From positions 62,001 through 126,000 of the forward strand of contig QWDQ01000025.1 of assembly GCA_003868215.1 (NCBI GenBank): 64,000 bases of DNA, written 5' to 3'. A model generated the notes under the pieces. The model was given only the letters and a program-made list of their open reading frames with translations. It made no database searches and was not told the DNA's origin. Positions 1-12,600 of the stretch are shown piece by piece. Numbering within the stretch: the first letter of the stretch is position 1; each line of letters opens with the position of its first letter. This DNA comes from Pseudophaeomoniella oleicola (lineage: Eukaryota; Ascomycota; Eurotiomycetes; Phaeomoniellales; Phaeomoniellaceae). The translations under genes were made by a program, and so were the position numbers.

Positions 1-1034
1 TACCATTGTCCACTTCCTCGCCAGTCGCCAATCCAGAATGACCCATGCCACTGAGGCAAAAGATGCAGTGAGGTTAGTATTCCAGCAAGCCATAACAGCT
101 CTCAAGTTGGCACCGAAGGCTGAACCACCGTTGAAGCCAAGCCATCCGAACCATAGCAATACTGTTCCAAGAACGACGAACGTGACATTGTGGGGTCGGA
201 AGTTAAGCATCATCTTTTCTTGTCGGCGACCCAAGACCATGGAGTATGCGAGAGCGGACATGCCGGAACCAATCTCGACCGGGCCACCTCCGGCGTAATC
301 CATGACACCGTAGTTATAGGCCCAACCGTAAGAATTCCAAGCCCAGCAAGCCAACGGGCAGTAAACGATAGTGGCCCACCAGAAACAAAAGACCATAGCC
401 GGGAGCAGACGACCGCGTTCGGCGACTGCTCCCATGACAATAGCGGCTGTGACGGCACAGAATTGCATCTGTAATGTCGCGTTAGTCTGCTTGCTGAAGC
501 ACGGATTATCGGTCACCAACTCACCTGGTAAAATGAGTATAGTAGGGTCGAAATTAGAGGCGAACCAGGACTTGGAGCTCCCAACGTATTCGTCAAGACG
601 ATATGTTTTAGATCTCCAATATAACCGCTCCTGCCGGATGGTGAAAAAGCCAACGAAAAGCCCCAAAAGTACCACTGAAAAGTGATGACACTCATCGATG
701 CCATACACGCCCATATCATCGAAAGGGCTGACTTTCTCCGGGCCAGGCCAGAATATAAGAACCCTAGACCGGGTACCATGACGAGGACCATGGCCGAAGC
801 CACGATAATGTAAGCTTGATCACCAGGTTGAAACCATTTGTTCAGATTTTCGAACCCTGCGTGCAAGAAGATGAGTCAGCCTTGTAGAATGTATTGTTAA
901 TCGTCAAGGGTCAATAACGTACTGGAATCGCCGCCGCTCCTCCAATTCGTGGTCAATCCATAATTAGATGGTGCACCGGTCCAATTATACGAGGCATATT
1001 CCGGAAGAAACTCTGAAGGCGTTGAACCAGACAT
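1..1034 (-). CDS. Ammonium transporter, Mep/Amt family (3' end beyond the left edge)
   Basis: Membrane ammonium permease of the Mep/Amt family; 304 residues are visible and the C-terminal part lies outside the window. Exons read 1034-923, 856-525 and 468-1 (continuing), joined by introns with GTACGT and GTGAGT donors and both frames kept. The start gives MSGSTPSEFLPEYASYNW, a short extracellular N-terminus, followed by the first membrane helices with the hallmark GLGFLYSGLARRKSALS. Exon 3 carries WFGWLGFNGGSA and AMACWNTNLTA, both diagnostic of the family. In fungi these proteins import ammonium and some act as nitrogen sensors for filamentous growth; whether this is a Mep2-type sensor cannot be decided without the C-terminal tail. 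The 2.7 kb gap upstream is long enough to hold nitrogen-regulatory elements, but I did not identify convincing ones. Confidence 0.93.
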
Positions 1035-1664
1035 TTTGGCTGATTATATGCACACACAACACTCAGATGTCCTCGGAATGTTATACAGAAGGAAAGAGAA
1101 AGATTCAACCGTCATTCGACGATATGCAGCAGTTCCGGAGCTTTCCCTGTCTCGCTCTGCTCTCTTCCCACTCCTTTGACTTTATAAGACGCTTTTTCGC
1201 GAAAACGTCCGAGGACGTTTCTGGTGTCGGAAAATATTGGGGCCGATACCGGTTGAGAGAGTCGAGGTCTTTTTTGCCTTTCGAAGTCAATCCGCGAAGG
1301 GAAGGGAAATTATGTAATTGGCGTCGATAGCTCGCGTGCTAATAGAATCGTAAGTTCCTGTCCTCAGAGCGGTATAATATATGAGGAGCTCTGGATTGGT
1401 AATGTAGCAAGAGTGAAAAGGTAGGACGAGGACAGAAATATCTTGTCTCCGTGGGTATATGGGAGAGCAATACGAAGGCGAAAAGGTAAAAGAGATGTCT
1501 AAATGGGATGGGATGACCTCTCAGCTTTGAGGGATTTCAATATCGTGCCAAGACCTGTATTCGCTCATCGACAACCAAAGGCTGAATGGAAGAGGGTTAG
1601 TTAGGTTCAAAGCCTCGAGAGATAATTAAATCAGCATGCCGAGCTCAAGGAGTGAGTGTCATGA

Positions 1665-1702
<38 letters not shown>

Positions 1703-3742
1703 CGACCACACGGGACTTACTGATAGGCACTCTAAAGGCGTGCCAATGAGTCGACGCTGTTGGCCTCCTGCACGATTTTGCGCCCCTGCTTTATGGACTT
1801 TTGAGCAATGATTGACGGCGCTGCCGCTCAAAGTGTCCCACTGTAAAGGCTCTGAGGGATTCGAGCATATCGAATTTGACGAAGTGCATCACGGCACTAC
1901 AATTGGCATTTCGTCATACTGTTTTTGCGGCGTTGGGGGAGCATCGGCCGCCGATCCACTGCTCGAACCCCCAATGCGCCGTGCTCTACAGCCAGTGGAT
2001 TATCACAGTACAGGGATTTTACTGAATGAAATGACCATGATATAATAGAAGATAGACGTGATAATACCTATCGCCACAATATATCTTATCGTCTTCAAAT
2101 AGAGCTACTCGACGAGCTGTTGCACGGTAATTAACACAACCTGAGGGTATCTTCTGTGCTCCTACAGACCTCCCTTGTAGTTGCTGATAAAGTATCCGTA
2201 TTTTGGACGTCCAATCTCATCTCTGATCAGCCTGGGATCGTGGAGCCTTTAAGAAGCCACAATCCATGCGGGAGGGCCGCCAAGAGGGTCTACAATAGCG
2301 CGGCAGGGGTGGCTCGGTGGGCAGCATGGGGGACTGCATCAGACGTCAACCTTTGGGCAGTTGGTTTGCTAGATATAGAGTGATGTCCGAGGACAGTAGC
2401 TGATAAGGAAGTCTTGAGGAGTCCGGGGAGATAGCAAAAGGGGCTTGAGAACTTCATATAATCGACGTCATGACAGGACGAAAAACAGACACTGAAACAC
2501 AAGTTGCCGTCCGGGGCTGCGAAGGGCTTCGAAGGGGCTTCTACTACGTAGTATTCTCAGTAGCGCTAACGGGCCAAAGCAGCTACTACTTGCTGATAGA
2601 TAGTAGATGAATGGAATGAGATGACGTCCCGCCGCCCAAGCCAGAAGGTACCTGTCGAAGAAGCAAATATAGTAGTGTATCGCATCGCCTATGGTCAAGT
2701 TCAATGTAGCTCTTCATTACGCCAGAGAAGGGTACTCCGTAAAGACGGACTCCATTCTTCACGCCTTTCGATTGAGTTGGGCGTGGCCGTGGAGATAGAG
2801 CCGTGGGGGCGGCCACTGAGCTTAGCTAGAAGTATAAGCCTGTCCTACTACGTACTATGTACAGGTAAGGCAGCTCCAGATGCCTAAGGTATGCATATCT
2901 TTAGGTACAGTAGCAGGTAGGTAAACGATTACTCCCAAGCATTGAACATTCTGTCAATCTCATATATCAGAAGACAAGCAGAAGAACAACTTCTAGATCC
3001 GAGAAACCGACCACCGTTACTTGACCTTCAATTCCTTCTTAGCAAATCGTGACTTCTCTTGCCCCCAATATGCCCTCATGATTTAACAAGAAAAGGAAGT
3101 ATGCGGATAGTTCAGTCATATCAAACAGTCACAAGTTAGACGTCGAATTGGCTGTAGATAAGGAACACATGAAGATCGGCCAATCAAACATGCTTGTAAA
3201 TTGACGCCCTCGATGCAGGGGAAGCTCACGCTTTGCTGGGTAATTACCTAGGTCAGCGTGACGTAATAGAAATATCTTCTTTAATAGCTGCCGAACTATT
3301 CTTTGCCAGCCAGTGAGGATCACGTGATGGTGCGATGAACGGACGATTGCAAGAAAGTGGCGGTAGACGGAGATGAAGCATTATTATATGTGTGGCGTGA
3401 TTTGATAGGGCTTCATTCAACTTCGTCCTCTGTCATAGTAGGGACAACAATAGACTCGACGGTGCTAGTCTTTGTAGCTTGGTCATGGAAGGAAGCCGTC
3501 GAGTGGCATTTGTCTACTACGTAGTACTTCTCCATCATCCACAGATGCTGATAATGTACCCAGCCGTCAAAAATGCACGGAATTTCCATGGACATGGATC
3601 ATATTGAATGTCCTGGCCTGAACCTCACCAAGTCTGAACTACATATACATTGTGGGGGAATTGAATTTCCGTCCAGATATTTCCAGTGACTGATGTCGTT
3701 TGTCTACATTGGTGACCGGTCGCTACCTTCCCTCCCGCAGAT
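1035..3742. other. Intergenic, no supported gene
   Basis: This is the 5' flank of the ammonium transporter and the 3' flank of COG4. I see no open frame with a recognisable family on either strand; the frames present are under 120 codons and unlike any family I know. It holds a GT microsatellite and three copies of a CTACTACGTAGTA-like palindrome near 2541, 2848 and 3513. Confidence 0.6.
1670..1699. repeat. (GT)n microsatellite
   Basis: About 15 uninterrupted GT units, ending in GTT, in the gap upstream of the ammonium transporter. It lies outside any coding region. Confidence 0.95.
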
Positions 3743-6205
3743 TTATCTCTGCACCATACCCCGAGCCCTTTCTCTCTCTTCCTGCGTCAATCCGTCGTCA
3801 AAATCACCTTCGCCACTAGCACTCGACTTTTGGAACTCCTCCCATTCCTCCTCCTCAAGATTGCAGACCATCAGTATCCCTAAACATCTTCTGAATTCAG
3901 TCTTGTATTTGTATCTCACCCCGCCTTTGGCTGCTGCCGCTCCGCCGTCAACGACGACGTTAACAATTGCATTGACATCCCTCTCCAACCTCACCGCGCC
4001 CAGTTCATTCAATCGTCCGTAGTAACCCCAGATTCTCTTTTCAAGCATCTTTGCAAGATAATTGATGGTAGTCGACAGAAGGTCATTGAACGTGCGCTCA
4101 GTCATTAAGCGTCCTATTGGACGCGTCAAAGCATCCCAACCGTGCTGGAAGCGGCGACGGACTAGATCAGTATCTTCACCGTACGCGTCTTCAGAAGTAG
4201 TGTTGTGTATATCATTCTCCACTGCCAGAGCGACGAGTTCCTCAGGGGTCAGGGAATAGTCAATGTCCCGGAATGAGTCCATCAAAATCGGTCGAAGACG
4301 AGGTTTTAAGACTTGGTTGAACAGCACGATAATGGCTTCGCTGAGTAGTGTTTTGGCACTAGTGGAGAAAGATGTCGTAAACGAGGTGAGAAGCCGCTGG
4401 ACGGTGCGAGACTGTGTTGGTAAAGGGAACAGAGTCTCAACCGGAGAGAGACTCCCTGGTGCTTGAGGTTCGAATTGAGAGGAAACGATCCTGGAGATAT
4501 AGTCGGAAGCGACGTCCAGATTGTTGATAAGCACAATGAACGCCACAATGATGTGTTCCGGTGGGAGCGCCCCTTGGATGGCTGCTTTGGGATATGACTC
4601 ATCTCGCATTTTCCGCTGTATCATACCGACAAAATCGGAAGACATGACGCGCGAGAGTGTCGGAATAACGCTGTTGGCTATGGACTCCTGAGACGTCGCG
4701 AGTGATTGTTGGAGCACCTTATTGACAATATACATAATATCATCAACCGCAGAAGTGACATGAGGAGGATTGGAATGGAGAGGCTTGTGTGGGTTTAATG
4801 ATAGATCTGTGGGCTGTTCATCTAGCTGGAACGCCTTCTCGATCGACCGTCGGAAGAAAAACGTGGTCATGGAGTTGAAAGGGGTAGTGACGCGATCTGT
4901 CATTTTCTTCATCAAAGCTGAACGTCGCAGGAAATCAGGCATGGTGATCTTTTCCAGGGTAGACGCATCTCCATCTTCAGTAACAGTCTCTTGGCACTTA
5001 TCCGTAATGAAGCGCGTATAGAGAGACCAACGTCCAAGCATCACGGCCATTTCTCCAAGGATCGCATCGACGTCTTTCATATCGACACCTTCATCTTCAC
5101 TCTGACGACCTTGTGCCGGTGAACTTGACCTAGGGGTACCACTATTACCTTTCTGCGGAGGTAAGAAGCTCTGAACAAGGAACGTGAAGGCGTAAGATTT
5201 GATTTCTGTTAGTTTCCTGTCGATACTGCGTTCATCGGCCCACGTATCGATGATGATGCCGGCTTGTAAATCAGCTTCTGTTTGTAGCCGTTCGATGACT
5301 CTCGTCATTTTTCCCACTCCGTAATGGCGCTCGACCAACCCCCCGTGCCCATCGACAATTTGCGCGATATGCTCGAATAGTTTGGTAAGCGCATTGGCAT
5401 AGAAGAATCCATCTTTACTCTGATTCCCGCCAGTCCCAGCATTGAGGTTGGCCCTAGACCTGGCAGCGACTCCTTGACAGACATACCGACCATACACGTC
5501 AAGACCAACTTCCGATTTGCCGATCAGAGGGAAAAGCTTGAAGAACCGAGTGATCTTCGCACCATCAGACTCTTTCACAGCCTTATCGAACTCCCTCAAG
5601 AATAATCCACACAAAGATTCCGAAGCTTGCTGTAAGGTGACATTGGGCAGATCTGGTACCTCTGTTGTCGGTACAATCCGCGCTGCAAAGGGCCCTTCGA
5701 TGACTTCCTTGGGGATTTTTGAAGCCCGGCTCAAATAACTTGCAGCGGTTTCCCAGTCCTGAGCAGCACCCATAGATCCGGTGACACCCAGGACGCAAGC
5801 TTTGAGTTCCGCGACTTGCTCTACAACCTCGAGAGTTGCTTTGACGCGTGACTGTTCCAGGTCGAGACGGCGAACAGAACCTGACAGACGGTTGGCCGTA
5901 CTAGCAGCACTGGCAAGCATGCCATTGCTGATCGATCTAGTACGGGAAGCTTGAGAACTTAATTGAGCGCGAAGTAGATCTAGTCTCCCCAGGTCTCTAT
6001 GGAAATCCTTCTGTGAGACAAGCAATGCATCGAGCCGAGATGTTACTGTGGCCTCTTTCTGATGTAATTGACCGAGAATTGCTCTGATCTCCTCAACGCT
6101 TTTGGCCGAGTATATGCTGCCCTGGCTTAAAGCTTTAGAATTGTCAATGGCGTGGACTACGCCGTTGGCTTCGGGCATTCTCTCGACGTTGGTCTCTTGA
6201 TGCAC
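3743..6205 (-). CDS. COG4: Conserved oligomeric Golgi complex subunit 4 (COG4)
   Basis: Single-exon frame of 820 residues for subunit 4 of the COG tethering complex, which captures retrograde vesicles at Golgi cisternae and keeps glycosyltransferases in place. The N-terminal third (about residues 30-130) is heptad-rich, with a long coiled coil containing LGQLHQKEATVTSRLDALL and RRLDLEQSRVKATLEVVEQV, as in COG4 homologues. The conserved segment AAQDWETAASYLSRA and the following FDKAVKESDGAKITRFFKLF match the family core, and the C-terminal region contains KMLEKRIWGYYGRLNELGAVRLERDV. The length suits fungal COG4. The start chosen is the first ATG of the frame. It is divergent from the sirtuin gene, with 641 bp between the two starts. 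Nothing suggests truncation. Confidence 0.92.
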   Translation of the reverse strand: MHQETNVERMPEANGVVHAIDNSKALSQGSIYSAKSVEEIRAILGQLHQKEATVTSRLDALLVSQKDFHRDLGRLDLLRAQLSSQASRTRSISNGMLASAASTANRLSGSVRRLDLEQSRVKATLEVVEQVAELKACVLGVTGSMGAAQDWETAASYLSRASKIPKEVIEGPFAARIVPTTEVPDLPNVTLQQASESLCGLFLREFDKAVKESDGAKITRFFKLFPLIGKSEVGLDVYGRYVCQGVAARSRANLNAGTGGNQSKDGFFYANALTKLFEHIAQIVDGHGGLVERHYGVGKMTRVIERLQTEADLQAGIIIDTWADERSIDRKLTEIKSYAFTFLVQSFLPPQKGNSGTPRSSSPAQGRQSEDEGVDMKDVDAILGEMAVMLGRWSLYTRFITDKCQETVTEDGDASTLEKITMPDFLRRSALMKKMTDRVTTPFNSMTTFFFRRSIEKAFQLDEQPTDLSLNPHKPLHSNPPHVTSAVDDIMYIVNKVLQQSLATSQESIANSVIPTLSRVMSSDFVGMIQRKMRDESYPKAAIQGALPPEHIIVAFIVLINNLDVASDYISRIVSSQFEPQAPGSLSPVETLFPLPTQSRTVQRLLTSFTTSFSTSAKTLLSEAIIVLFNQVLKPRLRPILMDSFRDIDYSLTPEELVALAVENDIHNTTSEDAYGEDTDLVRRRFQHGWDALTRPIGRLMTERTFNDLLSTTINYLAKMLEKRIWGYYGRLNELGAVRLERDVNAIVNVVVDGGAAAAKGGVRYKYKTEFRRCLGILMVCNLEEEEWEEFQKSSASGEGDFDDGLTQEERERARGMVQR

Positions 6206-6846
6206 TGCCGAGGAGAAGCTGATTCGTCGGCGTCCATTTGGTCGGGATTGAGGTGGAGTTAGTGCGGAGGACTGAAGAAGGACAGCTCATCCGAACCAAG
6301 TCGCCTAATACATGGCCGACCGCCAAGAACTTTTCAATAAGTAATACGTCGAGATAATAAGTAGAAGCATCCAATGCTCGAAGTAATTATGATACCGTAC
6401 AGATTCAAGAATGGCTAAGGGGAGGTAAAGGTACCTTCAGATTGCAATATACCAAGTTGCCTTTACCTCGACTCACTTGTCGTGTAACGTTGTTCTTATT
6501 CGGTGAAGCTTCACTTGTCCTGCTGGTAATTAATTACAGTACTGTAACTCCCGAGGTGAGGAGAGATGCGGGGAGGGGAGCCTTCGCTAATCGTTCAGGT
6601 AAAAAATATGACGTGCGGTTAAGGTACATTACTGCCATATCTTGCCCACCTTTAAGCAAACTATTTGCTCTTGTGACTGCGATCTCTCTCTAATTAGCGA
6701 TCTTCTTTCCTTGTACCTCGACGCGTTGTATGAGACAGCTGCAAAATATCAGGCGTCTGGTTTCTGAAATCATATCCAATATAGGTCGCCGACGCAGAGA
6801 ACGACACCGGAACTCGCGGGCGGGGAAGCCTGGAGGGCGTAATAGG
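6206..6846. promoter_or_regulatory. Divergent promoter region, COG4 / sirtuin
   Basis: Noncoding 641 bp between the two divergent start codons. It contains short AT-rich and TACCT-type patches but no motif I can assign to a named factor. Both 5' untranslated regions must lie here. Confidence 0.5.
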
Positions 6847-8228
6847 ATGGGTAACGAATCTTCTGTTCCGGTCGAAGACCATGTATCTCCTCAGACTCTT
6901 GAGAGCCGAACCTTGGAAGCGCTGGCGAAGTACATCAAAGAAGGAAGAGCACGCAAAATAGTGGTCATGGTGAGTAAGCTCTCCTTCAGATGTTGAGCGC
7001 GTACAGCACTATGTTCTCAGCTAGACACTCGTAATCTAGAACCAGACTAACAGCTTGACAGACGGGTGCAGGCATATCGACCTCCGCTGGTATCCCCGAC
7101 TTTAGGTCACCGGAAACAGGTCTCTACGCCAATCTGGCACGCCTCAACCTTCCTTATGCCGAAGCTGTTTTCGACATATCATATTTTCGCCAGAATCCCC
7201 TACCGTTCTACACTCTCGCACACGAGTTATACCCAGGTCGTTTCCGTCCTACCATAACTCACTCTTTCATCAGTCTTCTGTACAAAAAGGGTCTTCTTCT
7301 GAAGCTTTTTACTCAAAATATCGATTGCTTGGAGCGAGAAGCTGGTGTTCCTGCAGACAAGATTATTGAAGCGCATGGTAGCTTCGCAACGCAAAGATGC
7401 ATCGACTGCAAACTGGAATTCCCCGAAGACAAGATGAAAGACTATATCGCGAAGAAAGAGGTTCCAAGATGTCCCAGCTGTAATGGTCTAGTCAAACCTG
7501 ACATTGTCTTTTTCGGAGAGGCACTGCCGGAAGCATTTCATCGGAATAGGTCGCTACCAGCAGACGCCGATCTTGCGATCGTAATGGGCACAAGTTTGAC
7601 AGTTCAACCGTTTGCCAGTCTACCATCTTTTGTCAACGAACCCACCCCACGACTGCTCATCAACCTGGAGCGAGTTGGTGGTCTCGGTTCTCGAGCTGAT
7701 GATGTCCTTTTACTTGGCGACTGCGATACTGGTGTACGAAAATTAGCAGATGCTTTGGGGTGGAGTGATGAGCTTGAAAGTTTGTGGGCAGCTACGGAGC
7801 CAGAGCATGATAAACAGAAAAGGATCAAGGAAGAGAATCTACCGCCAAAGACGAAGGATGAGACAGTGGAAGATGAAATCGATGAGCTGACTAAGGCCAT
7901 TGATGATACCTTGAAAGCTTCGCAGGCACATAAAGACTGGATTCAACAGAGTCTACCTAAGAAGGCCGAAGATGCTCAAGCGGAGAAATCAAAAGCCACA
8001 ACAACTGAAGGAGCTGGCTCTGCCGCCGAAAGACCCAAGGACTCTCAACCGGAGGAGACACCTGGAGCACTCCCTGGGTCGAATGACCGTGTAGATACTA
8101 ATCAACAACCTCAGGCCAAGGAAACCCTTAATGATTCGAAGTTACGTGTGGAAAGCGGAGACAAAACAACTTCTGGCTGGAGCCTTGGCCATGTGTTTCC
8201 TCACATGAAGCCCAAATCGTCTTTATGA
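6847..8228 (+). CDS. HST2: NAD-dependent protein deacetylase, sirtuin Hst2 type
   Basis: Class I sirtuin that removes acetyl groups from lysines using NAD+. Exons are 6847-6969 and 7062-8228, joined in phase 0 through a GTGAGT...ACAG intron, giving 429 residues. The junction creates the NAD-binding motif TGAGISTSAGIPDFRSP. Downstream come TQNIDCLEREAG (NAD pocket), HGSFATQRC with the catalytic histidine, two zinc CxxC pairs (CIDC and CPSC), and KPDIVFFGE. The usual threonine of TQNID(T)LE is cysteine here. From about residue 250 the protein becomes a charged, probably disordered tail rich in K, E and P, as in fungal Hst2 proteins whose tail controls export. The start was chosen because MGNESSVPVED begins directly before the conserved LEALAKYIKEGRARKIVVM; an upstream in-frame ATG at 6730 adds only a basic leader and is less likely. 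Confidence 0.9.
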
Positions 8229-8721
8229 TGAATTTCATGGATTCTAATATTTCTCGGAGCGTGACAGGTGCAGGCGTTGTTTGGTCTTGTCATACGTGAC
8301 TTCGCCGGCGTCAAATAGATACCCAGGAAAGCAACTTGACGTGAATTAATTTGTGAATAATGCTTTCAAAATAGCTTACGTGATGTATCATTGCTGTCAC
8401 TTAGAATATATATCATCTTTCATGAGTGTGAAGTCCTAGTAAACAAATCGGCCTACTCCATCGAAGAACACAGTCCCTGAGTATTACTGTAGACGCTACA
8501 TCATCAACATTTATTGATCCCCACCACCATTCTTTTTATCAGCACGAGTCAGCACGAGAACAACCTTACCTCAGCGACTACACCTCAGCGACCACCAACG
8601 ACGAAGTAAATCAAACCATAATCACGACCTTCTATCTATCTCTCTGTTGACCACGACTCCTATCTTTTCAAACTCTCATTTTTGTTCTCGCAAAAGGTCT
8701 TAGAGAACAGAGTCGCCCACC
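8229..8721. other. Intergenic
   Basis: 493 bp between the sirtuin stop and the small cysteine-rich gene. It contains a CT- and A-rich stretch typical of a fungal 5' untranslated region just before the next start. No other feature seen. Confidence 0.5.
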
Positions 8722-9420
8722 ATGTGTATGTCAAGGACATGTTCGAATTGCCGTATGTCATCATTGTTCCTTTTTTCTTTTCGACTTTTCGCATCCCTAT
8801 ATCTTTTTGTCTTTTTCTATCGTGTGTTTGGTATTGCTGTTGTTCTCTGTTGTGCATCATTATCTGAATTGGGGCTTGGGCGTCGTTGTCTATGTCTGAG
8901 CTGGACTTGATCCTTCATATTCACCCCACCTTGTGATGAAGCGACATAGGAGAGACATGCAACTAAGCTACTCAAACACATACCGCGCTGTCTCTTTCTC
9001 GGAAACAGCTCCATTGCCGTTCTTTATGCCTTGTTTCTTCTCTACAAGTCCAATTCTTTCCTAACTCCTCTCTCTCTTCATCCAACAGAGAAACAATCCT
9101 GGTTCGGCTGCGGCCTGCACATCCCCCGCGTAATGGACTCCGTCCCCACCACCGAGCAATGTGACTGTGAACCCAAGACCGCTGTCGACGGGAAAGAATA
9201 CCCCCCGAAAGCTGGGACGGGGCATCAACGAGTACGCTTTTTACCCTCCCTTGCCCTCCTCCTCAAGTTTGTAATCGTGGTATTTCCCAGACTAACCACG
9301 TTTTCTTCACCACAGCCAACAACTGGTTCGACAGTGTCAACGACCAAAGAACACGCCAAGGAAGAATCGGGAGACGGTGTGGCGAAAGCGGGGGGGCTTG
9401 TTGGGGAGCGGAATCAGTGA
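8722..9420 (+). CDS. Small cysteine-rich conserved fungal protein (function unknown)
   Basis: Three exons, 8722-8752, 9089-9231 and 9316-9420, encode 92 residues. Exon 1 is only 31 nt and supplies MCMSRTCSNC; its last base plus AG of exon 2 make the next codon, giving CSNCQKQSWFGCGLHI. The order CxxC, W-x-GCG-x-HI, several residues, then C-x-C resembles a short ascomycete family of unknown role that I recall from other genomes; the cysteines could bind zinc. The C-terminal half (from about residue 45) is low-complexity and charged. The first intron is long (336 nt); the second is 84 nt, a multiple of three without a stop, but carries a CTAAC branch point and CACAG acceptor, so splicing is likely. 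No signal peptide or membrane helix is visible. Confidence 0.72.
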
Positions 9421-9576
9421 CTACATGATAGAGAGAGACGGAGCGAGGGGTGGGAGAGGCTCTTGAGCGGGTTGGATGCGGATGCGGATTCGGATAGGGG
9501 AAGGGAAGAGGAGGAGGAGGAGTAACCGCGAGCGACGGTTTTCATAGGGGTAAATGGGGATTGATGATGAAGTGTA

Positions 9577-9597
9577 TGTGTGTGTGTGTGTGTGTGT
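9577..9597. repeat. (GT)n microsatellite
   Basis: About ten GT units in the 3' flank of the small cysteine-rich gene, close to the end of the convergent NLR gene. Confidence 0.9.
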
Positions 9598-9681
9598 CTA
9601 ATAGAATTCAGGATTACTTGTTCACAGCATCGTTGTATGACGTATATCTCTCTCTCTCTTCCCTCTCCGTTTCAACGAAGC

Positions 9682-12600
9682 CTAGCTCGAAGATCCATCC
9701 TCAAGGACGCTCAGCATCTCATAAGCCCTCTTAGTCTCCACATGGCCTCTCCCCAGTATCCTACTCCTTCCTTCGGCCACGCTCTTCATCACCTGCCGCG
9801 CTTCCGGGATGCGGCATGACTCTCGGTAGTAGAGCGCGAGGCTGAACATGGACCGCAGGGTGTCCAGGTGCTCTTTGCTGAGCGTGACCTTTCGACGTTG
9901 GACCGCCGTTTCCATCAGCGTCAGCGCGGTGTCCCTCGTGGTGGTGGTGGTGGCAGCGCCATTGCCGGTCTTGCCCGTCCAGATGGCGAGGTTGTGCATC
10001 GTGCTCAGCGTTTCTGGGTGGTAGTCGCCGAGGATCTTTTCGCGGACGTGTAATACGGTCTCCAAAAGCTGGCGGGCCAATTCCGGGTGACCGCTCTCGC
10101 CGTAGTAATTGGCGAGGCTGTTCCGCGTCCGGAGCGTTTCAGGGTCATTCGCTCCGATGGTGAGTTCCTGAGCCGTTAGCACATCCTCGAGCATCCGCAA
10201 GGCTTCCGTTCGTCGGCCGATGTCGCCATGGCGTAACGCGAGATTGTATTTGGAGCTTAACGTGTCAGGATCGTTCAGCCTGAGCGTCTTCGTCCTTTCC
10301 TTTACCACGATCTCCATCATCCGTAGTGCTTCGCTATAGTCACCAATACCACCGTAGGCATTGGCGAGGCTGTTCATGCCGCGAAGCGTTTCAGGATCTG
10401 AAAGCCCCAGCAACCTACGTCTCACTGTCACGATCCCTTCCAACAGATATATCGCTTCTTCTCGTCGGCAATTCTCTGTGTAAGCCAGTGCCAACCTTTC
10501 CAAAATCCGTAACCACTCTGAATTGGAGCCATTAACCCCGAACACTCTCTTATAATCCGTTGCCTCGAGACAGCTCTGAATATGGGGGATGAGCCATCTT
10601 CGATACTGGTAATCTTCGGTTGTGAAACTCCATGACACGGATGCTCCGAGTATGTATATGGCCGCAGTCCAAAGTCTTTCGGCCATTTCAGGGCCTAGCT
10701 TTTCTCTCGCCCGATCTCGAGCCCAGTTATGGATCAGTGGGTGGATCGATATCAGATCATCCTTGTCTCGGCTGATGAGAGAGACATCGAATAGCATGGA
10801 TAGCGCTTCCTTGTAACGAGTAATCGTCCAATCGTAGGTTCTGGAACGGCTCAAAAGGTTCTTTCGGTACGTCAACATACGGTGCAAGTCTTGTGCAGAT
10901 GTCGGTACGTATCTGCAGGACAGCTCAAATATCATTTCCGAGATGCCATTGTAATGAAAGAAGCTCAAAATGTGCAGCAAGTCGACCGCATCTTGACTGG
11001 CGCTCCCTGAAGCATTCTCCATCATCTCCACCGAGACGTCCCAGGACATATGTGCCTTGCGTTGGTGATGAGGTCGGGATGTCTGATTGGTTGGTCTGCT
11101 GGTTGGTCTCTCTCTAGGGTTGCAGTATTTGTTCAGGTACTCTTCCAGGCTGAGTTTGGTCTTTTGCATCACCGCACCAGCCTTCTCGACGGCGAGAGGG
11201 GAGCATTCATATCTTGCCACGACTGCCTGGGCGTGGGCCTGTTGGGTTTTGCCACCATTGCCATCAATGGGACCATCGACCATTTTCAGTAGAAACGTAG
11301 TCGCATCGCCTACCGCCATCGGGCCCAACTCATGGTCACCGACAGTTGCATACTTGCGACCACTTTTGTTCCTTGTCGTAATCAGTATCATTCCTCGATC
11401 TCCGACGGGAAAGTAGCTGGAAATATCCAATCTAGGGTCATCTGCATTGTCGAATATGAGCAACCATCGATTTGGGCGATTGGAGAGCCATCTCTTGACA
11501 ACGTCGACATCTTGTTCAAGTCCGCAGTCTTTGGCAATGGTAATAAAACTTCGTTCGATGCTGCGGCGGGATGATGCGTGTATCCAGAATATACCCCAAA
11601 ACCTGCAAGAGTAGTGCCGTCAGTAGAAGACTCGATACAAGGTGTAGCTACTCAAGTGTGAACTCACTCTTCTCGATTCTGTTCGGCAAATTTAAGGCAT
11701 AGTTCCGTCTTTCCTCGACCTCCCTCGCCGTGAATGACGAATCTCTTTTGACCACTTGATGGGCCTGACTTCGAAGCGAAGTAACTCGCCCTCATCTCCT
11801 CCAGCACATGTCGTCGTCCGGTAAATAGAGGTGTAGGATCCCGAGGTAGTAGGTAGTAATCGTTTTGAAGGATCGAAGATGTACCGTGAGGGTCTGGTAT
11901 GGCGAGGTCGGCATATGGTTAGCATCTGGCTAGGAGAGACGATCGAACATACAGAGGCATCGACGGAGTGATCGGGCTCGAATGATAGTGAGTCCTTACC
12001 GGGTACTGGAAGTGAACTACGCTGGCTCGCCTCGGTGGGGGTCATAATTGAGAGGAATTCTCGTGCCACTGAAGCCGCCGTTGCTGCCGCATAGGGTTTC
12101 CAAAGGTCGTTCTTATGTGAATCAGCATAATCCGATATACCACGAATGACTAAACAGTTGTTTCGTTCTAGGATACCAGCTGCCTCCATTTCTACGCATA
12201 AGGCTTGGGTGGCGTCTCGGACCCTGTCTCGAGTCTGCGCATCAGTGATCACACTTTCCACACTGACGATGGTCCCGAGATGTAATTGGAAATCGTCGGT
12301 CTCACGACGTGGTCTCGGAATGGTTCTCAGAGGGTCGCAATCATCGCACGGAATGTGTTCACTAGGTATATGACAGTAGTTTGTCTCAAAAAGCCGATCG
12401 CATGGTCGACCAGGAAAGGTAAATGGCGTTCTATCTGTACACCTGTTTAAATGCTCGAGATATTTTGCTCTTCCAAGATGTTGATTTGATTCCATTTTGG
12501 TCAGAATGTTCAGGATTCGACGGTCTGGCTGCGGTAATATGCGTCCTTTTTGTGTGGTGGCCCAATGTACTATCGCTTGCGTTTTATCACCATCCCAACC

